In this document: positions 1-10,400 of the stretch, one piece after another
How positions within the stretch are numbered: position 1 is the first letter of the stretch
Layout: every line of letters begins with the position of its first letter
Origin: Rhodamnia argentea
Taxonomy: Eukaryota; Streptophyta; Magnoliopsida; Myrtales; Myrtaceae
Length of the DNA: 64,000 bases
NCBI RefSeq assembly: GCF_020921035.1
Contig: NC_063151.1
Location: forward strand, 20,528,934-20,592,933
Direction of reading: 5' to 3'
Notes under the pieces: model-generated
Told to the model about the DNA's origin: nothing
Database searches by the model: none
The model's input: the letters and a program-made list of their open reading frames with translations, nothing else
Translations under genes and position numbers: made by a program

Positions 1-2550
1 TCACCCTCAAATTGAGGTCAATCTAAGGTTATCAATGTTTGGCATAAAAGGATCGATGGTGCAATAGAAGAGATGAAGACATTGACAGTATGGCGGGACT
101 AGCCATGACGGCGGAGGTTGAGGAAGGCGCGGTGGCATGGAGGGATCGTGATCGGCATCGGAAGGAGATTTTTCAAAGAAAAAGAGAACTTTCTATAAGC
201 AGTTAGTAAGAAAGCAAGTAGTTAAAACCTTCGAATCAAGAGTAAATAAGGCCGATTGTGGAAAGTTTTGTTTGGGCTAATGATGTGCTTTTGTAATTTT
301 TCTTTTCTTAGTGAGACTCTTGTTTACAAGTGTGTAAGAGGTAGCTACACTTAACAAATTACAAAACTACTCATAAGAGTTTGGGAGGAGGAAAGTTTCT
401 TTCGATCAAAGACAAAAATATGGCATTTTTTCCTCCCTTTGGCAGAAGACTTTGTTTTTCAGCCAGCACTGTACATCTCCATCTCTCGGCCCCCATTACT
501 TCTTCATGGATACCATAAACTCAAGGTATTCTGAATATATTATCCACTAGCAAGCTAGGAAGCAGCGACACTTTCCAGAGGCTTTCGTATCCTGTCGTGT
601 TCGACACTCTTTGGCACGCGGTCGACAAATGGTCAGCACTCCGGACACGTCAACAACATGCGAATCCAGCTTCCCGATACGCCATTTTGACATGCATGGG
701 GTTAATTTAAATATTTTCAATAAATTAAGGGTTGAAATGTAAATTTATCCAAATGTATATACTTAGTCACATATCCAGCCACCTTAAAATTAATATACCC
801 AGCTAGCCAAAAAAGAAAAAATTAATCGCGAATCTCTAACAAAAGAAGAAGAAACTCATTGCTAATATATTTACGCATTTATTATAATTTATCATTTATG
901 TATAAAATTATATATTTGATATATATTCAATATACAAGGTGTCATAGTGTGTCGGAATTCTCTATTTTTTGAGAAATGACGTGTCAGCTTGTCGTGTCGT
1001 GTGTCGGTGTCGGTGCTACTTAGCTAGCAAGATAGTTCGTGGTTTTTATGGAAAAACTTTGTTTCTAAGACTATGCTTTTTATATTTTTCGAAAACTTTG
1101 TTGTCAATCTATTTTGCATCCATTGTAACATACAAATTCAATTGTTTGATGTATTGAACGCGGATTGGAGTTGGTACTCGTCGTTCTACAGAAGTACTTC
1201 ATTTTTCCATCAAAATGGTTATGAACACATACCCATTTTCTCGACATTTATTGGCAAAACAATACTTGTATTGAAAATTAACAACATGAAATATTAGTTA
1301 TTTATTACCATCTTTCTTGGAGAAGCTATACCTCACCACGTAAAGTCGGCCGAATCCAATTTCCTCATGTGGAAATCTCACATTATGGGCTTATCATTAG
1401 CGATTCAACGACGCCCAAATCCCACGTCGCTAGTCTAGCCTCTAGAATTGTGCGAGGATTGTTCGTGGGCGGACCAAAACGGTGCTAATTAGAAGAAACC
1501 AAAATGAATAAAACTTTTGGCATTCTTAATATTCTTATCCCAAATCTGTAATAATGGCATTTTCTTTCACGGTTTTTACACATGGAATTCTGTCCTTTAC
1601 AGTAATTGTGACTTTTTCAACAACCAATCCACAACGTAATATAATTATCATAATACTCGTGAAAGAAGCCGTCGCGGAAAAATCATTAGCAAAAGAGACA
1701 GCGAAAATTAAATAGGTCCACAATTCTCAAGTATTGGTTAGTAGGAGGTGTGCAACCGGATTGGGTAGAACAGGGAACCGGATCGGACTATTAAAAAAAT
1801 CGGTCCGGTACTCCCGGCTCCAAATATTTGGAACCAGTTTGAACATGCTCGGTTCTCGATTTCAAGTGAAGACCCACTAGGAAACCGGACCGATTTTGGA
1901 ATCGGTTCTTAGTTATAGTAAAAACAACATGATTTCTCTAAGTTGAGTCTAACTCTGCCTCGCCTCATTTGTTTTTTATCCATTCGTTGTCGCCTCTCTC
2001 TATTCTCTAGAGCAATATTTTTATGAAAGAATGGAGAATGGAGTTTAAAAATTTATTTTGATGAATGGGAAATAGAGTTTTACAATTTATTTTTTATGTT
2101 ACGTGTTTAAACTTTTTATTGCTTATAATTGTATGTGACAAAGTATTTGAACTTTTCATCATTTGTAATTGTGGGTGATCACATGTTTGGCATATAGGGA
2201 TTTATGTTGATTATCTTTTACTTGAACCGTTTTATTGCTCATATTATTTTGCTGTAAAAAATGAATTCAAAAAGAGGAAGAAAAAAAGGATCTTGGGTAT
2301 ACCCTAAAACCGGATTGAAAAATTTAGGTAGGTTCTAGAATCGGTTTCAGAAAAATAAGGTAGATTCCAAGTTTCAAAAATTGAGAACCGATTATAACAG
2401 AGTAGGTTCTAGATTCCAGTCCTGGAACCTACCCACTCTGAATACGATCACCCTTATTGGTTAGCTCCAAGCCAACACACACACACACATATGAGTAGGA
2501 GGCAGTAAGAGAAATCAATATTGATTAATGACAGTAATGCAACGTATATT
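1..2550. repeat. Diverged copy of the receptor-kinase 5' flank (unit A)
   Basis: Blocks at 1-440, 1230-1330, 1655-1741 and 2457-2550 match, in the same order and orientation, blocks at about 12130-13090, 13080-13165, 14108-14180 and 14173-14290, upstream of the kinase gene that ends at 11346. Shared landmarks are a stretch about reaching 'aagagatgaagac', a 'gggactcttgttta'-type block and 'gtttgggaggagga'. I see no coding sequence. The simplest reading is an old segmental duplication whose own kinase gene would lie to the left of position 1. Confidence 0.6.
1742..2456. mobile_element. Non-autonomous hAT-like element with 8-bp TSD
   Basis: The 715-bp insertion starts TAGGAGGTGTGC and ends CACCCTTA, which read as imperfect inverted termini (TAGGAGGTG against TAAGGGTG). 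It is flanked by the 8-bp direct repeat TTGGTTAG at 1734-1741 and 2457-2464. The paralogous flank at 14173-14180 has a single TTGATTAG and no insertion, so it is an empty site. The interior is rich in 'gaaccgg' motifs and has no transposase ORF. TSD length and termini fit the hAT superfamily. Confidence 0.75.
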
Positions 2551-2581
2551 AAGATGAATTATAAAATTGATCTATTAATAC

Positions 2582-2810
2582 TTCGTTTATTTTGTGAAAA
2601 ATAAGTGACTTTAGAAATATTATCCTTAATTAGTCGTTCGTATTGTTTGAAATAATTAGTAAAAATAATCGTTTGCATTATCAACAACAATTTATGTTTA
2701 AATTCTCGTGGATAGTGGAAATATTTCTGTTCTGTCAATTTTATAAGCAATACGAGTATGTTAAGAATGTATTTCTCAAATCATTGAATTTCCAAGTGAT
2801 AAACGGAGCA
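2582..2810. mobile_element. Tourist-like MITE copy
   Basis: The left end reads cgtttattttgtgaaaaata and the right end gtgataaacggagc, imperfect inverted repeats around an AT-rich core. The same end motifs recur at 48171-48265, 54925-55126 and 60279-60517, and a fainter copy may lie at about 3020-3175. Assignment rests on the best-preserved copy at 60279. Confidence 0.45.
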
Positions 2811-3736
2811 TGATAATGGTTTGGAACGTTAGAGATATTTAAATATCTTCTAAAGACATTTAGTATATTCCTCTGAAGTTCCATATCTATTTTAGCTTAA
2901 ATAGTGATCTCATAATCCCCTCTTCCGTATTATTATTCTCAACTTGGTATTAGAGTCTCCTTTTCTGAGGTAACCCTAATGCACTGACTGTACTTGGCAT
3001 ATCAAAGTTGAATTATAAAGATTATCAATTAATTCTACGTATATTTAGTGAAAATGAATAGTTTGAAAAATGTCCTCTTAATTTTTTTTCCATTTATTCA
3101 TTTTTATAAGTGATACCAACAATTGTTTTTATGAAGATATTTTTTAATTATTAACTTTCCGCTGGATAAACAAAGCCTAAAAATGGTTTGGACAATTATG
3201 GGCGGCTTCGGAAAAGAGTGTGGCATGTTCAACATATAATCAGACTATTATATGTTGAAGGCACTAATAAAAGAGAGAACAAATAAAGAGGAAAGTTTCA
3301 TGATAAAGAAAAAATAATTTCGGGAAGTCATTTTTCAGGAAAATGTTTTTTCCTTTTAAGATTAGGATTTTATTTCCTTAACTTTAAACTTAGCAAACCA
3401 AACGCACGAAAGTAAATATTGTTAATTTATGCAAAATTCTTTTACTTAGATAAATACACCAAAAGAAATACGAAAATTGTGACAAACTGAGACGGTTTTA
3501 GTCGACCGTTGCACAAATCCCGAGCTATCATGAATCTGTTCATTAGTAGGACAAATAAATTTGTCTCTTTAATTTATCCGTAATGAAACTCCATATACTT
3601 TTAAGGTATATTTATTTTTTGAGCTCCATATGCTTCTGAAGCATGAATGTTGATACAAGTTTCCCCTTGAGATACCAGCAGTCGCTAGCTATCACGCCAT
3701 TGTCATCTGTTTTCAATGATTGAGTTATCCCGTGAA
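2811..3736. other. AT-rich intergenic DNA with a DnaJ 5'-flank scrap
   Basis: No supportable gene. About 3480-3530 contains 'ctgagacggttt', then 'accgttgca' and 'gagcta', resembling 16455-16485 just upstream of the DnaJ gene. A faint Tourist-like MITE may lie at 3020-3175. The rest is AT-rich DNA without recognisable structure. Confidence 0.35.
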
Positions 3737-4567
3737 GCTTCATTGTCAGAATGCAGAGTCGCAGATGATCGATAGTTACTAATTTGGAGATACTAAGAAG
3801 GCCCGTGGTTTCGTTTCTAAAGTTAATGGATGTCTTGATAGCAATTGACTCTGATCAAAGCTCGAGAAGGGGCGATGAGCAATATCAGGAGACTGAACAA
3901 GAGCGTTGTCCAGTGTGGTTCGAACCCTGTCATCCACGTCGTCCGGCGCATTCGCATTGATTTGTTTCTTCTTGGACTAAGTCCGGTACAAATGTAAGAC
4001 TATTATTTATGGGTTTTATTAATTCTTATTGTAATTATTAATTGATTTAACAAAGAAAAGATATATGCAGTTTCCTAATTAGTCTAATATGGATATGAAT
4101 AGTGTGGGCCGAGTTAAACCTTATCTATAACGAGGGAATGTGTTACACACTCTATAAATATAGCTCAAGTTCATCTTCTAAACCATAATATTCACATAGC
4201 CTCACGTAAAGATTTGCCACGGAACGTGATACGTGAGGGTGAGAGAGGTGAGAGAAAGTCTAGGAGCTATAAAGGAGAAGCTCTTGAGCATTGGAACGTC
4301 GATATCCTGCATCAAGAATGATGTATTTCAAATCAGGTACGTAAGTTCCTCTATTTTACAATTGTGATTAGCATATCTAGACGTGATAATCTTGGGTTGC
4401 CGCTTAAGATTAACAATCGCAGCTTACAACAAAATCTCTAGATGATGAGGAGTCGACACTTTGCTTCAACATTTTGTTAGACGTGTTCCCTAGATTTCAA
4501 TATTGATCACGAATTGTACAGGCACACATAGGACATCCCTTCTTCTTTTCCTTTTGAGACCATGGAA
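3737..4567. repeat. Receptor-kinase 3'-flank duplicate, interrupted by a solo LTR
   Basis: 3737-3992 plus 4429-4567 match 6771-7211, which lies immediately 3' of the kinase stop codon. The match is interrupted only by the LTR at 3993-4428. On the minus strand both copies keep a similar open frame: the VQS.DIAH and SSFDQSQLLSRHPLT segments are common to both. I do not recognise the protein; it may be the remnant of a terminal exon. Confidence 0.65.
3993..4428. mobile_element. Solo LTR of an LTR retrotransposon
   Basis: The 436-bp insertion begins TGTAAG and ends CTTACA, a perfect 6-bp terminal inverted repeat with canonical TG...CA ends. It is flanked by the 5-bp direct repeat ACAAA at 3988-3992 and 4429-4433. 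The paralogous sequence near 7052-7060 reads gatACAAAatc with a single ACAAA and no insert. A TATA-like 'ctataaatatag' lies at about 4152. No internal retrotransposon domain adjoins it, so this is a solo LTR left by recombination between two LTRs. Copia or Gypsy origin cannot be told from the LTR alone. Confidence 0.85.
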
Positions 4568-4712
4568 TTTCTAATTGCTCGTTTGAGCTGCGTCTGCTGT
4601 ACAGGGCCGGATGCCATTTTTAACACTCTTACAGCAATGTTAGGTCGTGCTTTTTCTTTTCTTTTTTTGTTGTTTCTTTTTTGTCATCACATAGGAAGCA
4701 CCGATTTGAAGA

Positions 4713-4793
4713 TATCGACTCTTGAACAAATTTTGATTGATGTCAAGCTTGCCATATCATCAAAGGTGGACAAAATTGAACCCGAGAGCTGAT
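4713..4793 (-). pseudogene. LRR scrap of a lost receptor-kinase copy
   Basis: On the minus strand this translates to about 25 residues including HNQLSGSI and [12 protein letters not shown], nearly identical to the last LRRs of the kinase gene (plus-strand equivalent about 8827-8895). Nothing else of the gene survives here. It lies between 3'-flank-like DNA (3737-4567) and 5'-flank-like DNA (4798-5440), where a whole kinase gene would be expected. It is best read as the residue of a large deletion within a tandem copy. Confidence 0.7.
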
Positions 4794-4797
4794 TGTG

Positions 4798-5440
4798 TCT
4801 GCCCGTATCTACACTCTCTTTCCTCCTTGCTGTCGCCACCGCGTCGCTGCCCCCATTGTAGCCGCGCAATGGCCGTCCTCCGCAAGCTCCGATGCTCCTC
4901 CAACGGCTCGGTCATCAAAGAATATCAACATACAAGAAAATCTAATCGAAACAATGGTTAGCCTACCCGTATCTACACTCTCTTTCCTCCTTGCCGTCTC
5001 CACCACGTCGCTGCCCCCATTGTAGCCGCGCAGTGGCCGTCCTCCGCAAGCTCCGATGCTCCTCCAACGGCTCAGTCATCAAATTGAGATAAATCTGAGG
5101 TCATCGACGTTAGGGACAATGGGGTCAATCCACCTGGTCGGGGCACCATAACCCTCACATATCTAGTGATAGGAAGTCCAGTCCAAAAGCTTAAACCGAT
5201 AAATAGAGGGAGATTACATGAGTATATAGGGCATTTGTCACCCGTTGTCAAGCGACGGGGAGATAATATTTCAACATCTAGGTCGACCAAATATGGTACT
5301 CCTTCTGTGACTCAGCCTCAAACTGATATCAATATGAGGTTATTGATGTCCAGGTTAAAAAGGATCGATAGTCAAGTAGAAGAGATGAAGACATTGATAG
5401 TGTGGCGGGGCTAGCGATGGCAGCGGCGATTTGAGGAAGG
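4798..5440. repeat. 5'-flank duplicate (unit B) with internal tandem repeat
   Basis: Two direct copies of about 120 bp (4798-4918 and 4962-5086, spacing about 165 bp) both contain 'tctacactctctttcctcc' and 'cgcaagctccgatgctcctc'. A third related copy lies at 11930-12050, upstream of the intact kinase gene, and similarity continues through 5280-5440 against 12120-12300 and 1-120. Short ORFs here are not conserved between copies and are not called as genes. Confidence 0.6.
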
Positions 5441-5880
5441 TGCGGTGTGGAGGTGTAAATGCGGGTTATTGACCCACTTTTTATCCCACTTTTATTCGCT
5501 TGGGTCATATATAGATCCAGCAAATTTAAAAAATGGCTCAAATATGGGTTTATAATTATAAAGCTTATTCAAATATGGGTCTTAACCTAACCCTTTTTCT
5601 ACCAGTAGTCTGCACCTTCCCAAGCACCCACTTGTAAATGGGCCGAGTATATTAGTTTATATTATATAATCTTTAATTTTAATATTTTATAAGTAAAACA
5701 AAGAAGAAAAATAAAAATAAATAAAAATAAAAACTATTCTTGAATGTTGCCGTCCGCTGCTGTCATCGCCTCGACCTGCCAACCATCGCAACCGCATCCT
5801 GCCGACCGCCGCCACCACCCGCCGTCAACGACTGCTGTCCGCCGGTTTGTTCCTCCCCCGCCTCCTTCTGCGTCCTCTAG
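5441..5880. other. Non-coding stretch, possible hAT-like remnant
   Basis: 5441-5640 starts ggtgtaaatgcgggt and ends in a caagcacccac stretch, the sort of ends seen in hAT-like non-autonomous elements, but no TSD can be read. 5640-5740 is AT-rich with an AAAAT-type simple repeat. 5745-5880 is GC- and proline-codon-rich and may belong to the GATA fragment on the right. Confidence 0.3.
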
Positions 5881-5934
5881 CTCCGCAATACGGATTGCTG
5901 GCGAGCGGATCCAGCTCGGAGACGCCGGGGAAGT

Positions 5935-6106
5935 CTAGGGCGGCCTCGAGTGCTTGCTCAGCAGCCTGCTGACGGAGAACGCAACTTCTAGGAGGGCGGC
6001 TGGGGTCCCGGCGAGAGAGTCAATCAGGATGTCGGCGAATGAGTCGTCAACGAACTGTGAGAGCCACTCTAGCTCCGTTGCATGGTCACCCTGCACAGAG
6101 GAAAAG
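5935..6106 (-). pseudogene. Fragment of a GATA-type transcription factor gene
   Basis: On the minus strand, just after a splice-acceptor-like 'cctctgtgcag' at about 6092, the frame reads ELEWLSQFVDDSFAD and continues to a stop after about 50 residues. The (A)ELEWLS.FV.DSF motif is characteristic of the region upstream of the zinc finger in plant class-I GATA factors. No GATA zinc finger (C-x2-C...C-x2-C) was found nearby, so this is a partial gene remnant. The assignment rests on this motif alone. Confidence 0.45.
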
Positions 6107-6224
6107 TACTATAAGCGATTTCTCTATACGGACAAAATGTGCATTAATCTAGGCGAGGTTCCAACAAAGTACCATAAGCGATTTCTCTATGCGCTCAAGA
6201 TGCCTCTGTTCTGGATCCTCGTGC

Positions 6225-6445
6225 TCCCGCACATATATCGAATTTGCAGTCAAACTGGATCAGATGATAGCTCAGATTGATACCGGTTGTTTTTCAGGTT
6301 ATTCTCCCTGATTATGCTATTAGGTCGAGTTATTTTGATGGAAGATATCATATTTTTTCATGGAGGTGATCCCAGTTGCTCAATTACAAGTTCATCAGAG
6401 CCATTCTTTAGCCCGTTGAACTCCCTATCTTTTACGGTATATTGA
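6225..6445 (+). repeat. Duplicate of the DnaJ terminal exon/3' UTR region
   Basis: 6236-6440 matches about 25866-26075, directly downstream of the DnaJ stop codons. Shared blocks include 'ttaggtcgagttat', 'tttatggaggtgatc'-like and 'gccattctttagccc'-like sequence, at roughly 80 % identity by eye. A small internal repeat, 'aagcgatttctctat', occurs at about 6113 and 6177. With the 5' scrap near 3.5 kb this suggests a lost DnaJ copy between receptor-kinase units. Confidence 0.55.
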
Positions 6446-6770
6446 TTTAAAGCAATTATTTCATCCTTGATAAAGCTCCATATGATTTTGCACTTACTGT
6501 TCCTTGCTTGAATCTTTCTGTTGGGTTATTTTTATTTTTTATTTTTAGAAATCACAATTAGTGGGTTAAATTGCTGAACAATGTTGTCTCTTTTGTATAC
6601 TTAAAGTTCTTATTTAGGGGGGAAATGAAACAGGTGGAGGATACTGTTATTCATAACTGTGTAATTGTTTTTTGTGACCCAAATAATGCATTTACCTTCT
6701 GTTAGCCTCCATTAAGTTTTACCGTGACCCAAAAACAAGTTACGTGTTCTCGGTGATTATTCTCACATTA
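6446..6770. other. Intergenic DNA, nothing recognised
   Basis: AT-rich single-copy sequence without an ORF, RNA gene or clear repeat. Short similarity to 3580-3640 ('agctccatatg') suggests it belongs to the duplicated flank. Confidence 0.4.
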
Positions 6771-7211
6771 AGCTTCATTGTCAGCTGTAGCCCGCAGCCC
6801 TTCTTTTATGTTGTCTTGTCCGAATGCATTGTCGCAGATGATCGATGCTTACTGATTTGGACATATACTAAAAGCGCCGGTGGTTTCGTTTCTGAAGTTA
6901 ATGGATGTCTCGACAGCAATTGACTCTGATCAAAGCTCGAGCAGGGGTGATGAGCAATATCAGAAGACTGAACAAGAGCATCGTCCATTGTGGTTCGAAC
7001 CATGCCATCCACATCGTCGTATTCGCATTGATTCGTGTCTTCTCCGTCTATGTCCGATACAAAATCTTTGGATGATGAGAAGTCGGCGCTTTGCTTCAAC
7101 ATCTTGTTAGACGTATTCCCTAGATTACAGTCAAGATCACTCTAGACGGAATTGTACAGGCATACCGCATACATAGGATAGTACATCACCTTTCTTTTTT
7201 TTTTTGCCGGT
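6771..7211. repeat. Receptor-kinase 3'-flank repeat, empty-site copy
   Basis: This is the uninterrupted counterpart of 3737-4567. It carries a minus-strand open frame from 7102 to 6806 (98 codons, ATG at 7102) with the segments DDVDGMVRTT and SSFDQSQLLSRHPLT. Much of this frame is shared with the other copy, including conservative changes, but I know no family for it. It could be a fossil exon or a chance open frame in a recent duplicate. Confidence 0.5.
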
Positions 7212-7452
7212 TGAAACCACGTAAGATGCAAATATGAGGCTATTTCAAGTAGATGATAAATATTCGACCAAAAAAAGAAAAGTAGCTAATAAATAGATTG
7301 ACCAATCCGACCCAAAACAAAAAAAAAAAGATTGACAAAAAAAAAAGTAGCTGATAAATATAGGGAAAATCAGTGATACAGTGCATATCATCCTTGTAAG
7401 AGAAATCAAAGACAGAACTTGGTACACAAGCTGCAACAGAGAGACCAAAATG

Positions 7453-10400
7453 TCAATAAGTGAAGCATCCAGGGTCAACTAGCTCTTCCAATTTTATGTC
7501 CTCCAACGCGCTTATCATGATCGACCCACGTGCCGATATCTGTTGAGACACTTGTTCCATGCTTGGACGATGCTCTGGTTTTGCAGTCAAGCATGTAAAT
7601 GCCATCTTTACAATGAAAACCACGTGACCTAGCAGATCACCATCTGGGTACGGAATTCTTTGATCTAGAGCTTGTTTTAGGGGCCAATGTGAAGCTGTTG
7701 AATTGCTTGATGAAGAAGAAGATGAAGATGCGAGAGACGATATGAGATCGCCCGGATGTCTCCCCGTGATTACTTCCAATGTCACCACTCCAAAGCTATA
7801 AACATCACATTTCTCCTTCACCTCCATCGTGTATGCGAGCTCTGCAAAGGGAAAACAACAATATTTTTTTTTTCCAATTTCTTATTAACGCTATCTGTTT
7901 TGGCCAAAACCTTAGAAATGCTATTTGATCAATTGCTTTTATTGAAGAAACCAACTAACCTGGAGCTGCATATCCGAAAGTGCCTGCAAAGGAAGTCCAA
8001 TTGGATGAATAAGGTTGTAGGACCTTAGCCGTGCCAAAATCAGAGACGTGAGCTTCGTATTCTTCATCCAGTAAAATATTCTTGCTCGACACGTCTCGAT
8101 GAACTATAGGAGGAGAGCATTCATGGTGCATGTAGCACAGAGCACAAGCCACACCTTTGACAACATTCACTCTCTTGTTCCAGTCAAATGTCGTTATCCT
8201 CTCTTCATTGTTCAATACATCCTTCAAGCTGCCAGATTCCAAGAACTCGTACACCAAAAATGAATGTCGAGAACTCGAGCAAAATCCGTAGAGCTTGACA
8301 ATATTCCGGTGCCGAGCTTCGGTCAGGGCATGAATCTCCCTTTCAAATGCTTTTCGACTAGCAATTTCGACATCCACTGCTTCCTTGAGTTTCTTTACAG
8401 CAACAATCTCACCTGTTTGCAATCGGGCGTTGTAAACACTACCATGTCCTCCAACACCGATGCAATATTTGGCATCAAACTCCTCCGTGGCTTCAATAAT
8501 GCTCTCATAGACCATTCTGCCGTCAAAGCTCAGTACTGCCCACGGGTTTTCATTGCTTCTGTTGTTCGAACAAGGCTCTGTTTTCCTTAATCTACGGCAT
8601 ATTATACTTGAAATTCCCACAACAAGAAGCAACGAAAGTAGGCAACCTAAAGTAGGAATCAAAGTTAACAGCAGCTTTTTGTTTTTGTTCTTCCCTTTCG
8701 ACGTTGTTGCTGTGCAGGGGTTAAGACTAGCAATAACTCCACACAAGCCTTTGTTCCCTCTCACAACTTCAATCGTAGCATTACGAAAGGCTGTAATGTT
8801 TGGTAAAGGACCCTCTAACTCATTATACGATATGTCGATTGATGTCAAGCTCGCCATATCATCAAAGGTGGACGCAATTGAACCGGAGAGCTGATTGTGT
8901 GAGAGATTGAGTAATTCCAACCTGTGCAATAGCCCTAGCTTTTGGGGTATTCCTCCCTCGAGCAAATTTTGACTCAGATCGAGAACTTGAAGAGACTGGA
9001 GATTGCCGATCTCCATAGGAATACTATTTTCAAGATTATTCCTGCTTAAATTCAAGAATATAAGGTTGGAGCACCCCTCAAGTTGTATAGGAATTGAGCC
9101 ACTCAGGTTGTTCCCTGCAATGTTGAGTTTCTGGAGACTGGACAAGTCTCCAAGTTTTTGAGGGATGTGGCCTGTAAGGCGGTTGCTGTCTAATGAAAGC
9201 TCCAGCAGCAATTCAATTTTCCAAGGTCTTTAGGAATTTCCCCGGCAATATCATTTGAAGAGAGGTCGAGTCTATGCAATTGATTCATGTTTCCAAGCTG
9301 AGGTGGTATGGTGCCAGAGATTTTATTGTTGGAGATTATCAAGCTCGTTAGATTTGTACATTCACCCAATGTCGGTGGTAGCTCACCATGAAATTCGTTG
9401 TTACTCAAATCAAGGTAATCCATATTGGGGTACACACCAAGAGCATCGGTTACATTTCCAGTGAGTGAGTTGTTTTCGAGCCTAACTCTATACAAAGTTG
9501 AACAATTTTTCAGGCTTCTTGGGATGGGTCCAGTGAAGTGATTGTTTGATGCACTAAAATTTACCAGAGTTTGGCTACTGCACATTTCTTGTGGCAATTG
9601 GCCAACAAAGTCATTATCAGATAGCTGCAGGAATGCGAGGGATGTGAGATTGTTTATCTCGATGGGAAGAAAGCCCCCTAGGTCATTCAGATGTAGACTC
9701 AAATGACTGAGGAATCTTGGTTTTCCAATCTCTTTCGGAATAAAGCCTGACAACTCATTTTGGCTAAGGTCAAGAACATTCAGATTGCTCAAATTACCGA
9801 TGGATGGTGGGATGCGACCCGACAACTCATTGCTGGAAAGCGAAAGATAATTCAAATTGCTCAAGATGCCTATAGAGGACGGGATAGGCCCAGAAAGCTC
9901 ATTGTTGGAAAGGAGAAGATTATTCAAATTTCTCATGTTACATATGGAGGACGGGATAGGACCGGAAAGCTCATTGTTGAAAAGCGAAAGATTATTGAGA
10001 TTGCTTAAGTTTCCTAAGGATGACGGGATAGGACCGGAAAGCTCATTGTGGGAAAGGAAAAGATTATTCAAATTGCTCAAGTTACTTACGGAGGACGGGA
10101 TAGGACCAGAAAGCTTATTGTTGGAAAGGAAAAGACCATTCAAATTGTTCAAGTTACTTATGAAGGACGGGATAGGACCAGAAAGCTCATTGTTGAAAAG
10201 GGAAAGAATATTGAGATTGCTTAAGTTTCCTAAGGATGACGGGATAGGACCAGAAAGCTTATTATTGAAAAGGGAAAGAATATTGAGATTGCTTAAGTTT
10301 CTTAAGGATGACGGGATAGGACCGGAAAGCTCATTGTGGGAAAGGAAAAGAACATTGAGATTGCTCAAGCTTCCTATGGATGTCGGGATAGGACCAGTTA

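Noticed and set aside
4562..5414. Series of 65-82-codon frames
   Set aside because: They are shadows of an LRR scrap and of duplicated promoter DNA, not preserved between copies.
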